Of a stretch of DNA of 64,000 nt, positions 22,111 through 33,584 are shown piece by piece; position 1 is the first letter of the stretch; every line of letters begins with the position of its first letter. The notes under the pieces are model-generated. The model was given only the letters and a program-made list of their open reading frames with translations. It had not been told where the DNA came from and did no database searches. Source of the stretch: Escallonia rubra (Eukaryota; Streptophyta; Magnoliopsida; Escalloniales; Escalloniaceae); the NCBI GenBank assembly GCA_033065855.1, contig JAVXUO010002842.1:124001-188000 (forward strand), written 5' to 3'. A program made the translations under genes and the position numbers.

Positions 22111-22307
22111 AGCTCTCGCTTAGCAAGACTTGCGTTTCCATTGTTGTATTCCTGAGGTATGCCCCTTGCATATGTTGTACTATTGTTTCATCGGTTGATA
22201 TATATTTTTATTTACCGAAAAAAAAGAATCTGAGAATGGGAGAGAAAATTAGAGGTATCCTAAAAACAACCCTTCCTCTTTGATTCTAGTGCGTGATTTT
22301 AGCATAT

Positions 22308-22860
22308 GAGTGTGTGTTTTAAGACTGCTCAGTGTCTGTTAGGTGTTCTGTGTGTATGGTTGATCATGGGCATGGGCTCTACATGGTTGTTTGCGGGTAT
22401 GGGTTTAAGGGAAATTTGGTATGTATATGTGTGTTTAAAGGGTTGTGGGTGATGTAGGTGTGCGATGTGGGTCGCTTGTGTGCTTCTTGTGACTCTGCGG
22501 TGTCCGTGTGTGTCTGTTCGAATGGTTACATTGTGTGTGCTATGTATGTGTGTGCGTGAGGGAAGCAAGGAAAAGGGAGCAGTTGTGGTTGTTTGGGTGT
22601 GATGTTGTAGTGTCAGTATGTAGGTAGCAGTAGTATAAGGGTGCATTGTGTGTTTTTCAGTGGGTTACCGAGGGGTTTGATGTGTGTTTTGCGTGTGAAA
22701 GTGGGTGTTTACAGTGGCAGTGTGTGTGCACGCGCGCGCGTGCGCGTGTTACGGGTGTGTTTGTGTGTCGGATTGTGTGCGTAAATGTGTGATTTTGTGA
22801 TTATGTATGTGTTGTAATGTGTTTCAAGTGGGTTAAAGCGTGTGTGGTGATGAATCAGTG
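22308..22860 (+). repeat. TG-rich low-complexity block of LTR copy A
   Basis: A degenerate (TG)n stretch including gcgcgcgcgtgcgcgtg near 22732-22748. The reversed solo LTR has the matching CA-rich block at 34268-34930, so the block is an ancestral part of this LTR family. Confidence 0.8.
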
Positions 22861-25024
22861 AACGTATATGACAAGTGAGTATCATATGCTTCGGCAGAGA
22901 AGGGGGGGAAAGGAAGATGATGAACTATGTATTTTTCAAGATGAATTAGTGTGTTATGATGTGAATCGTAACTTTTTTTGTCACTAAAGGTCGGGGGTTA
23001 TTTAGGCATTTTTAATCAAAATTTTTATAAATAGTTAGGGTCAAAATCTGACAAAGTCCAAAATAGTAACCCCTAATATTTTTACGAGACTTACGCTACT
23101 GAAATTTTTTGAAAGATTTTTCGATATCCATGAAGGATATTAAATTAGGGTATCAGTTATAACAAATTCTCGAATTATTTGACATAACAAACCAAGTTAT
23201 TTTACTCTGAAATTTAGACAAACCTTACTTTACTGAGATGTTTCTTTTTCTAAAATTTTGTCTCATTCTGATGTCAATGGCTACTTTTAGCAGAACCAGC
23301 TTCTTAGCACTCGATCAGGACACCGGTTAAGGATTCCTGGGCGAAAATTTCTTAAAATGTTTTTTAGCCCAAAAAGTAACTTCAGGATGCTTAAAATAGT
23401 GTTTTAAGGAATTTTGAGATTTTTTCGATGCCGGGAACCGCCGGGGGTATTTTGGTTATTTGCCGTCCAGAGGGATATTTTGGTAATTTTACCTATAAAA
23501 TATATTTTTGTGTAAATTCACATGTGGTAAGGAGATTTTAGGGATTTTTCTTGCGGAAAGGCTGTTTTGGTTATTTAGGTACGAGAGGAGTGTTTATTGG
23601 TAATTTTACACATAAGGGGCATTTTGGTAGTTTTACGTACTCGGAGAGGGGGCCATTATGGGAGTATGCATAAGTTAGTATTGAATTCCTAATATCGTAG
23701 TATATACTGTATACTAATGATTGAATGGTTCCATTTAGGTCAAAGTAACAAAACTTTCCAGTTAGGGTGGATTAGCTTCGGACCCAGGTAAGGGTTTCTA
23801 TTTGAACTCTGGGTAAGGATTTCTGTCCAAACCCTAATTTCGACAACTTGTGTTCGTAAGTATTCTTTTGATTTGCTAATGCCTATTGTTAAACACTAAG
23901 ATTTGTATTGTTATCAGCATGTTATTGTCAATAAAACCCCAACATTGAACTTGAATCGATTATTTGGAAATCTTATCACAGTGAATTTCTTGTTGATTCT
24001 ATGATTGTTGGTTTCTGTGTTGACCTGGGAATCTGTTATGTGGGTAAGCGTTATAAGGGGTCTGAACCTACGCAATTATGCGGAGCTAGTACCTTGATGA
24101 GAAGGTCTAATTATCGTATATCATGCATTGCATGTGTACACTTTTGGCGTATTGCCTGAATGGTGTTGTTTCTGCCCTGGATCAACATCTCTGAATTTTT
24201 TATATTGTATCTTATAAGGATTGTTTTGAGAATGATATTATCTGATTGAAGGGGATTGAGTGAAACTTCTCCCCAGATTGTGATCAAACTGTTTTTGATC
24301 ATCTGAAACTCTTCCCTTATTTCCTTGAAATATCTGTGTTTGTTTTGAAACCCTTTGGGAAAATCATCATTATATTTTAAAATGATGGCTTTGAAATAAT
24401 CTTCAAATGATCGCGTTGGTACTTGGTTATGATTGTTAATGTTCGTATCGAAACTGGGATGATTGTCAATGTTTATTTTGGTGTCTGTCTAGGATTTTCT
24501 TTGGTCATTTTTGGTATATACTTATGATTGATTATGATCGTTTTGGTATTTATCCGACTTTTCATGACTGTCGAAATGTTTTAAAACATTATCATCAAAC
24601 AGATTCTTTTGAATCGTTTTATAACTCATTCGGTTGTCCTTGTACGACCTAACTGAGCTCTCAAAAGCTCACACTTCGTTTGATTTACCTTCTGCAGGTG
24701 ATCAGTTGTAGAATGCTCGGGAATGTGTTTAGAGTTTATGTGAGATTCCGGTGAGCCCACCGCAACTGTGTAGTAAGACTCTTACGTAGGTCGGTACTGT
24801 TAACTCGTGCTATAAGAATTCGAGTTTGTAAAGAGCCTAAGTTTAATAGTTTGGGTTTAAGCAGTTTGTAATCTTGTATGTATTTTAAATAGTTTGAGTT
24901 GATGGCGAATTAAATGCTTCGAAGTATATATTAGTAAACATGATTTGACAGGTTTGATTTGATGTGGTAGGTTAACACTATGGGAGTTCGGGGCGATGGA
25001 GATCTGGATTTCAGGGTTGTTACA

Positions 25025-25462
25025 GACTGTCTGTTAATCGTCGATCGATTTTGGGTGCTTCAAACAGCCTCTGCATTTTTCCTTCTTGTGTTTTTTTCCT
25101 TTTTTTTTTTTGTTTTGGTGGTGCCGCTAGAGATGGTGGCAGTGGACACAACCCTTTGGTAGCGACGATAGGCTAGTGGCTTCAAAGTGGTTTTTCTTGC
25201 TTTGTTTAATTGTTTAACGATGGTGCCATCGGTGGCTCTGCCATAGCTTGAGCTAAATAATCTTAAAAATTCTTTATAATGCGGTTGTTTTGTCTCGAGG
25301 TCAATCTGCTAGGCTGATGGGTCCCACAAATGGCGCAAATTTGTTGCTGCTCAAAATATGCTCCAGAACCCTAGCCTAGAATAATTGACCTACAAGATAG
25401 AAAATGATTGACCGTTGAGTGGGGTTCCTAATGGAAAACTCTCTGATGCTTAAGTCCGAATG
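25025..25462. other. Unassigned spacer between LTRs
   Basis: 438 bp between the LTR end and the target duplication of the next solo LTR. A T-rich run lies near 25081-25115. Nothing coding or repetitive was recognised. Confidence 0.4.
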
Positions 25463-26071
25463 CAACTTGTAACGTCCCAACTTAAGGTTATCTCAACCCG
25501 GCTGGTTTGTATGTAGCATCATCTTCATAACATCTTGAACATGTAACATAATCATTTATATTCCGCAATTGAGCTTCAATTATAGAACTTAACAAACATG
25601 TCCAAAACCATATTCTAACCATGTCTAATTTGACATAATTCCATAATTCACACATACCATAACCTATTTCACGTCTTCCATAACCTCTAATAGGTTAAAC
25701 ATGAATAGATTCACTTATTAACAAGTCGCTAATAAGTATTTAAAAGTTTGACAAAGAATTCATACTAAAAGAGTTACGCTAACATAGCATATATCCATAT
25801 TCATGTCTTAAAAGCCTATTAAAAAGTTTTAACTATCTTACCTTAAAGAAGAGATGAAAGAACCAAATTTTCAGATTTGAAACACCTTCAAAATACTCCT
25901 CAAAACACGTTCAAAACACTGTTTGAAGCTCATAGAAACTTTCCAAATCAACTGCTTAAGGTTACCTTTCAAAAATAAGCCTTAATTCTAGATTTTGGAA
26001 GGTTTTTGGTTGCTTTTCTTGCACTTTTCTCTAAAAAACGAGGTAAGAGAATTTAAGCATGTCAATTGGGT

Positions 26072-26079
26072 CTTTTATA
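26072..26079 (-). promoter_or_regulatory. TATA box of Tekay solo LTR
   Basis: ATATAAAAG on the - strand, in the same context as 16042-16049. Confidence 0.6.
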
Positions 26080-26144
26080 TCAAATTAGAAGCAAGTAAGA
26101 GGTGTCAAGTGGAGGTGAAGATGTGGAAAAGTCAAGCACGACGA

Positions 26145-26425
26145 GGCTTTAAGCACGAGGTGGCAAGACACGGTTGTGCCACCTAGCCAGCACGACAAGG
26201 CTCAAAGCACATGGTGGCAAGACACAGTTGTGCCACCTAGCAAGCACGACAAGCCTCAGAGCACGAGGTGGCAAGACACAGTTGTGCCACCTAGCAAGCA
26301 TAACAAGGCTAAGCAAATCATGACAAGGCTGGAAGCATGAGGTGGCAAGACACGGTTGTGCCACCTAGTAAGCACGACAATGCTAACCAAAGTACGACAA
26401 GGCTCGAAGCACAACGTGTCACAAT
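26145..26425 (-). repeat. Expanded tandem units in Tekay solo LTR U3
   Basis: About four units of 54-74 bp with the phrase gaggtggcaagacac(g/a)gttg then tgccacctag(c/t)(a/c)agca. Longer units carry an additional caaggctaagcaaa-type segment. The intact Tekay LTR has only about one and a half units. Confidence 0.85.
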
Positions 26426-26803
26426 GCTAGATTGACAATTCATAAGTATGAGGTGGCACAATTCTTTGCAAAAAGCAAAACAATTCACAGGCAATCCAGT
26501 CAACAACCGGTTACTCCCAGCTAAAGGTTTCACCATTTTTTTGTTTCCAACTCTTCTGAAAATATATTTGGTCATCTCAAGTGATCATTTAAAATTTCTA
26601 AACATCAAATACTCTTTTCCATTTCTAGCACTTCGTCCACCTTCTTAGAAAATTTACTCAATTCAAGGTGTCTAACATTTAAACATACATTGAATTATGT
26701 TATCATGCATAGTTCATCATAACCATTTTCTCATAAAGTGATTTATCTAATCATACTTAAATATGAAATTAAAGCATATAAAATGTTGGGTTCTCACACA
26801 ACT

Positions 26804-28747
26804 ACATGATAGAAATATGAGAAAGCAAGAATAAATGAGGTGTCTGTTTCTGCAGTTGTTTACATACCTGGGGGAGTCCCCCTTATATAGGTGTGGGTGT
26901 GAGAACCCTAGCGGAATTAGGAGTCTGTAGGCTAAGCCTTGGGCCTCATCCTTGAGGATCAAATTAGGATTCTTTTAGAACCCTAATTTATTTAATAAGG
27001 CCTAGTTTATCCAGTTTGACTGGGAATGTAAGGTGTCGTCCAATAATTGGGAGTTCAAATTTAAGCTATATCAACTAGCATGCCAAATGTGTGGGAATAT
27101 TTTGACAACTAACATGCATTAGATTCTATTTTTTTTTTAGAATGTTTTGAAGCATGATCACTTGATCTTAGTTATCACATATTAAATTGATATAGGACAC
27201 TTCACATCAAGCCATACATTAACAGTGTCATTTATAGCAAAAAGTCCACCTGATTTTTACAACAAAATGATAAACTTGTAGCTTTTTCTCTTTGTTTTTG
27301 GGTTTAGATAGGATAATTTCAATAATGTTAAAATGTATGAAAAATGAAGATAGGCCTTGTGACCCATCAAAACATGTAGCAATATACTATTAATCTACTA
27401 ATGTAACTAGAATAAGAAGTGTAGCCATTCCTCTACGAGAAAATACTAATAAAGCCAAGGATAAAGTTACTTCTACAAGGTCCTTTGATCCTATATAATG
27501 AAATTTATACTCGTGTAGGGAATTGAAAAATATTGCGTTTGACACAGTCAAGAAGTAATAAGCATCCGACATCAGAGATATGGACAATAAATGCTTAAGA
27601 TGTAAGTTTCGAGCCTACAAACAAGCTAAAAGAAGGGCCTTAGCTGTGCGATATAGTGATCCAAGACCTTGAAAAATCATGCAATGAACCAATAATAATT
27701 CCATTAGAAAGAGAATCACAACCATTTACTAATTTCTAGATGATAAGACAAAAAGGAACAATCAAGAGTCAAGGAAATCCTACACATGGGGGATCATGTT
27801 TAGGCATCATTGTGTAGAAGACATAAAGTAAGGTAGTGAATGATGTAAATGAGGGCTCGAAGGGTTATTACTAGGATGAGTAACGTTAGCCAATAAATTC
27901 CGAAGTTGATTTGCAAAGACGATGGCTATTCACATGATATGTTGGCAATCAAAGGTCGTACAAAAAAGATGCTTTCATTACATAGGAGTGAAATGTGCCA
28001 CAATGTGCTAAAGATGAGACCTACTTTGGTTGTGCTTTGCTAGAAGAGCTTGAGGACCAATCCCAGAAAATAAGCCATTCATGGAAAGAGTTTACCTTCA
28101 TAGAAGCATGAAAACCAAGAGGAAGACCAAACCACACAGATATCCCGTTTTAGAAGGGACATCAGGGGGCAAAGGTATCCTATTGCTCTTGGGAAATATC
28201 GTCCGCGTTTTAGAGTGGAATAAACTTAAGGGGAAAAGGTCATCAATCCCTATGTTGAGTCTGAATATGAGATCGTTAAGTAGAAGGCAACTTCATAGGA
28301 TTGTCAAATGGATATGATGAGTTGTGAGGAATTAGTAAGGGCTCAAGTTTCTTTCAAATACCTATTTGAATTTCCTTAGATTGCATTTAAAGTTGCTCAT
28401 GCTGAGTCACACATGTCGCCTTTCTTTGATAGAGTTGAAAATATGCAAAGTCGGCTCAATAGGACCAGAAGCCATGAAATCCCAAATCAATTCATCCACG
28501 TAATCAACAGAGGGTAGGTGATGGACTATGATGCTAGGGGTAATGTGATTTGACAAAGTAGATGTAATGAGGTGTTAATCGCATATATTTGAGGGGGCCA
28601 AGTCAGCAACAACCGTTAGTGACTGATTTACGAACGAGAAGGTGTAGTGTCAGTTGGACTGGCTTTAAGAAACCATAAGCTCGCTATTTATTTGCTGAGC
28701 ATATGGAAGCTCACTCCTTAAAGGTAAAGTGATGGTGAAGATCGTGG
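26804..28747. other. Unassigned AT-rich region, possible old transposon debris
   Basis: No supported gene was seen. A TATA-like box on the - strand (ctatataaggg, near 26882-26892) beside gggggagtccccc suggests an old LTR fragment in the first 300 bp. The remainder (27600-28750) has short broken frames on both strands without a motif I recognise. Confidence 0.4.
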
Positions 28748-29484
28748 GCTTGTGTAATGACCTGGAAATCCAGAGTTTCGTCGCCTCGACTTCCCGGAGC
28801 GTTAACCTACCACATCATAACACATCAGACACTTTCTGCTACAAATTTCTGAGCTTCTAAAAATAACATTAACTAAAATTCTCTAGAATATAAAGTTCTA
28901 CAAAGAAACTTCAACTTAGACTATTAAATGTTAAAATTAAGTTCTTTACAAAACAGGCTAATTGTACTGACGCACGCAGGGGTCCTACTAGTCAACATAG
29001 TGGTGGGCTCTCTAGAATCTCACTCGGGCTCTAACCCATTCCCAAGCAATCTATTGTTGAGCATTACCTATAGAAGGGAATCAAATGAGAGTGAGCTTTT
29101 GAGAGCTCAGTAAGTTCATTCAAGGAACAACAATTACAAAACGATTTAAGAGCCAATTCGATGATAATTTTTCAAAACATTTCAAACAATCATAAACAGT
29201 TTGATGATTTTCCAAAACGATCATAAGCAATCATAAACGGATAACAAAACAAACATTTGAAGATGATCTTCAAAGCCATCATTCTGAAATACAATCATGA
29301 TTTTCCTGTAATACCCCGAAATTTTCTTTTCCTTATGTGAAATTAATATTTTTGATTAATTAAGTTTGTGGTCTTTTGTTAACATTAAGAAAATGAATTG
29401 GGACTGTTTCTGAAATTTTCGGTTGAATGAAAATGGTTTCATCCGAATCAAAACTTATTGATTATAAGTTTTTGAGTTCTGAAA

Positions 29485-29930
29485 TATTTGGTCGAAGGAA
29501 AATAGTTTGGCTTCGAATAAAAATGGTTTTCTGAAGTTTTAGTCGAATTTAAAGGTTTTTAGTCGACTAAAAGAGTGTTTCGGTCGACTAAAAGTGTTTC
29601 GGTCGACTAAAAAGTATTTAAATTGTGTAAAAATGGTTTTTTTGGAGTTTTAGTCGAAGTTAAAGGTTTTAGTCGAATTTAAAGGTTTTAGTCGACTAAA
29701 AGAGTGATTTCAGTCGACTAAAAGTTTGGTCGATGAACAGTGATTTTGAACATTAAAAATGAACAGTAATTTTGAACAGTAACCATGAACAGTGATTTTG
29801 AACAGTGTTTTGTGAACAGTGTTTTTGGAAAGCTTCGACTAAAAGTGGGTTTTAGTCGACTAAAAGTGAAATGAAAAAAAAAATTCATTCGACTCAAAGT
29901 TTGTGTTTCAGTCGACTCAAAGTGTGTTTG
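29485..29930 (+). repeat. TCGACT(A/C)AAA array upstream of family D TATA box
   Basis: At least nine copies of TCGACT followed by AAAAG or CAAAG, five of them inside AGTCGACT. The form TTTTAGTCGACTAAAA is a 16-bp perfect palindrome. Half-sites ttagtcgaattt and ttagtcgaagtt lie between them. One copy, cttcgactaaaag, is identical to units of the Sirevirus LTR array. Confidence 0.88.
29735..29826 (+). repeat. TGAACAGT repeat cluster
   Basis: Seven or so copies of (t)gaacagt at 12-20 bp spacing, embedded in the same U3 between two TCGACT clusters. Confidence 0.85.
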
Positions 29931-29936
29931 TCCTTC

Positions 29937-29946
29937 TATATAAATA
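29937..29946 (+). promoter_or_regulatory. TATA box of family D solo LTR
   Basis: TATATAAATAG, about 10 bp after the last TCGACTCAAAG copy; a run of 14 G follows some 30 bp later. Confidence 0.7.
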
Positions 29947-32543
29947 GTGTTCTATTTTCATTTCTAGCCTTTTGGGGGGGGGGGGGGTTCTCTGTTTCTT
30001 TTCTTCTCCTTTGTACGAGAGAGAGAGAGGAAGAGGAAGAGAAAGAAAGAGATTGGAGAAGATGGCTTGGAAAATTTGGAAGCTCTATGGAGGAGCTTAA
30101 TGATTTGCTTAAGGATTTGTGACTCTCAAGAGGCTTGATTAAGGTAAGGGTTTACTTTCAAATTTCGAATCAGCGATGGACCAATCGCTCATGTAAGTCT
30201 TTAGATTCTTTTGAAATCCGAACCTCTCGTTTTGTTTTGGGGATAAGTGATTCTTCATCTCGTTTTTGTTTTGAACCTTGTTAAGAATGACTTGTTGTCA
30301 ATTCTATGATTTGTGAAAAATCAAATTCCGTCAGATTTGTTTGACCTCAGAATATTGACGTATTGATATCGTCGTTTCAGTGATTTATGATCGTTATTAT
30401 TTTCGTGAACTCCACTTATTGTTTGACGAGTTCGTTGTTTGATAATGTGATTTTGAAACTTCTGAATATGGTTTGATTTGTCCGATATTTGATAACGGTT
30501 ATTTTGAGATTTTGTTTTGGTGACTTTATGAGCCATGTCACAGTGTATGTGACTTATTTCCGACTTACCCACGTGGATTGAAACGTGGGCTAGCTCAGGG
30601 GAGTTGAGCTAGAGATCGCGATCTTACTTTCCGAACCGGCCTCATATGTCAGGAGTGACGTATGTGACCACTTTCTGAATGGCTCTCTAGTGTCTGTTTC
30701 GATACTATCTGTTTCCGAACTCAGATGTATTTTGATATTTGATATTTGGTCCGACAGTGTCTGTCACCGAACTCTGATATATTTTGGCATATGATATTCG
30801 GTCTGACATGTCTAGTGTCTATTTCCGAACTTTGGTATATTTTGGCATATGATATTCAGTCTGACATCTCTAGTGTCTGTTTCGATAGTATCTGTTTCCA
30901 AACTCAGATGATTTTTTATATTTGATATATGGTCCGATAGTATCTGTTTCCGAACTCAGATATAATTTGACATTTGAATTTGTGTTTGATGTCCATTCTG
31001 TTGGAACCTTTGTGTCTGTCTTTGTATTCGGAAATGTTTTGACATTCGAAATCTGGTTTGATTATCTGTTCCGTTGAAACAAATTTGGTACTTCCGAAAT
31101 TTCGTTTCTCAGATATTTTTAGTTTTCGACTGATTGGTCCTTTGAGCGACCTTACTGGGCATTTGGCTCATTCCCTTATTATTTTTCCTTTCAGGTGGTT
31201 AGTAGGTGGGATTTCATATTTGAAGGGCTAGCTGTGTGACCAAAGTTAGCTGCCTTATTTCAGAGTTAGTATTGACATTAAGTGTATTTAATTAAGACAA
31301 GTTGGTATTATTTAGGTTTCGTTTTGAACTCCGTGTTGGAGAAAATTTTGGATTGTATAAAGGCTTTGGGCCCCTATGTCAGATATTGATGTTTTTGGGA
31401 ATTATTAGTATATGATCTGATTGACCGTTTGGGAGATTTATGATAAAGAGTAAAGATCTTTATGACTCCGTTGTTATGGTATTTTAAGGTTTTCTGATTT
31501 CGTTTGGGAGACTTTCGATATTGTCTCGTTTGGAATTTTAGTGTATGCTCTGATTTACCAATTTGAAGTCTTCTGATAATTATGGAATTTTATTTGATCT
31601 CTGTATATTTGGTATTAACGCTCCGTAAATAAATCCGGGGCGTTACATTTCCAAAGGATTTCAAACGAACAAAGATACTTCAAAGACAATAATGGGAAGG
31701 GTTTCAGATGATCACAAACAGTTTGATCACAATATGGGAAATAGTTTCAACTCAATCCCCTTCAATCAGGTATCAAGACATTCATTTCCAATCATTTTCA
31801 AAACAATCATTATAAGATACAATATAAACAAATTCAAAAGATATTGATGATGGGCAGAGGAAATGCCACTTAGACAATGCACAAAAAGAGTACACGTGCA
31901 TGATGTACAACAACTAGTCCTTCTACCGGTCAAGGAACTAGCCTGCGTTTCACACAGGAAGCAGGAGCAGACCATTCTTATAACACCTACCTCATAACAG
32001 ACTCTTAAGTGAACACTGAAGACAACAATCACAGAATAAGAAAAAATAAAATTCAATGCTCAACATGCAATAAGAAATGAACATCAACATGACTTTAAAT
32101 AACTCATATCAATTAGGGTTTCAATGACAATTAAACATGCTGATATCAATTCATCACTCGGAGTTCAAGAATAGCCACAAACTAATAGAAAGAACAAATA
32201 CAAACAGTTATCGAATTTGCTCGGCATGCAATAAAAAGGCAAGCATCGATAAAAATTTCAAACAACCGATTCATGTTCAATATTAGGGTTTGCTTCACAA
32301 TAACATGCTGATACTAATGCATATCTTAGTGTTCAACAGTAGCCATAAGTAAATCGAAAGAATACTTACGAACACAAGTTATCAAAATTAGGGTTCAGGC
32401 AGAAATCCTTACCTAGGGTACGGTTAAGATAGAAACTCTTATCTGGATTCGAAGCTAAGCTAGTCTAACCGAAAAGTCTTTTGCTTTAACCTGAATGGAA
32501 CAATCATATTATTAGAATACAGTCTACACCACAATATTATAAA

Positions 32544-33584
32544 GGGCTAATTACACTTATGTCCTTGAGGTTTGGGTATAATTACAGTCAAGGACACAAA
32601 GTTTCAAAATGTAACATTCTGTGACCAAAAGTGTTTCAAATGTATCACCCGTGTCCATCCGTCAGGGTTCCGTCCAAAAATTATACTTTTTTAATGATGT
32701 CAGCAATACGTATTTTGAAAATGACGTTACTACCCCTTTATATACAGAATATTTTAAATATTTTAAATTAAGATTTTAAGCCTTAATTTAAACATTAGGG
32801 TTTCAAAACCCTAATTTACAAATTAGGGTTTCAATCTTTAATTTCTCAATCTGCCAATTAGGGTTTCAAAACCCTAATTTATAAACTAGGGCTTTAAAAA
32901 TCTAATTTGCAAATTAGGGTTTCAATCTGCCATTTCTCAAAGGTCTCAATCTGCCAATTAAGGTTTCATACCCTTAATTTGCAAATTAGGGCTTCAAAAC
33001 CCTAATTTGCAAATTAGGGCTTCAAAATCGGCGGCGTGGTGCGATGGAGCTACCTGCGGCCTGGGGCGATGGAGCTGCTGGGATGGAATGAGGGAGTGGG
33101 TTGCTGTGGGGGAGGAGAGGAGAGATGAAGGGGAAGAGTGACGTCGCCGGCGATAGGTTTCGACGCCGGCAGGAGATTACACGCGGTGGCTTGGGGTGGG
33201 CGGTGACGAGGAAGGGGAGGTAGACGGGGTGGGCGGTGACGGGGTGACGAGGAAGGAGGAGGCATGCGGGGTGCGGCGCCGGGGAAGGGGAGCAGGCAGG
33301 GTGCGACGCCGGGGAAGGGAAGCAGGCGGGGTGGGTGGGTGACGGGGAAGGGCGAGGGGGATGCAGATGGGGTGGGGGGGGAAGACAATGAAAATTAGGG
33401 TTTCATGTGGTCCCAGGGGCAAATCAAGGTTTCAACTTTTATTTAGGGGCAACTTGGTCTTTTTGTCAGAACCGTTAAGTATTTTTGTATTCCGTTTGTC
33501 AATGGACATAAGTGTTACATTTTGAAACTTTGTGTCCTCGCGTGTAATTACCCCAAAACCTCAGGGACATAGGTGTAATTAGTC
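32544..33584. mobile_element. Non-autonomous Mutator-like element, 1041 bp
   Basis: The TIRs start GGGCTAATTACACTTATGTC and end GACATAGGTGTAATTAGTC; the inverted similarity extends for about 110 bp. The flanks carry an exact 10-bp duplication atattataaa (32534-32543 and 33585-33594), or 9 bp if one base belongs to the element; 9-10 bp is the Mutator size. The interior has inverted AAATTAGGGTTT motifs and then a GC-rich core (33030-33400) rich in ggcgacgg-type triplets. There is no transposase. Confidence 0.85.

Larger units (their letters stand above)
20681..22225 (+). mobile_element. Chimeric insertion in LTR copy A with A-tail and 15-bp flanking repeat
   Basis: The insertion is flanked by gaatcaaagaatggg (20666-20680) and gaatctgagaatggg (22226-22240), 13 of 15 identical. 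It has three parts: a TIR element (about 20681-21694), a reversed piece of the same LTR family (about 21697-22110), and a tail (22111-22225) ending tatttttatttaccgaaaaaaaa, which resembles a plant LINE 3' end. A long target duplication next to an A-tail suggests target-primed reverse transcription of a composite transcript. This origin is an inference. Confidence 0.55.
20055..25024 (+). repeat. Very long 3' LTR of older gypsy element (copy A)
   Basis: It begins TGTAAATCTGG after the polypurine tract and ends CAGGGTTGTTACA. It is 4970 bp including an insertion of about 1.56 kb (20681-22240), so the native LTR is about 3.4 kb. Its ends and middle match, in reverse, the solo LTR at 28753-35636; that match defines both termini. 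It carries a TG-rich block and no coding capacity. Confidence 0.8.
25468..26798 (-). mobile_element. Solo LTR of the Tekay family, internally deleted
   Basis: It is the reverse complement of the Tekay LTR: it starts TGTAACGTCCCAACTTAAGG and ends GGGTTCTCACA, and is flanked by the 5-bp duplication caact (25463-25467 and 26799-26803). A segment equivalent to about 16620-17330 of the intact LTR is missing just inside one end. No internal region remains, so it arose by LTR-LTR recombination. Confidence 0.9.
29307..31646 (+). mobile_element. Solo LTR with TCGACTAAAAG array (family D)
   Basis: 2340 bp, starting TGTAATACCCCGAAATTTTC and ending CCGGGGCGTTACA. It is flanked by an exact 5-bp duplication tttcc (29302-29306 and 31647-31651). 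The ends look like Ty3/gypsy LTRs. A TATA box is at 29937-29946. Downstream is an untranslated-leader-like region with a GA-rich tract and a possible splice donor (aggtaagggt near 30142). The second half has degenerate repeats of gatattTGGTCCGA/CTGTTTCCGAACTCAG type (about 30700-31000). No internal region is left. Confidence 0.9.

Noticed and set aside
26804..28747. A degraded LINE or LTR element as a firm call
   Set aside because: Only weak phrases support it; no ordered domains, ends or target duplication were found.
32780..33030. Interstitial telomere repeat
   Set aside because: The motif is ATTAGGGTTT with irregular spacing and alternating orientation, not head-to-tail TTTAGGG.
33050..33422. 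Proline-rich open frames on the - strand as a protein gene
   Set aside because: They lie inside a Mutator-like element in GC-rich repeats, two frames are open at once, and no domain is seen.
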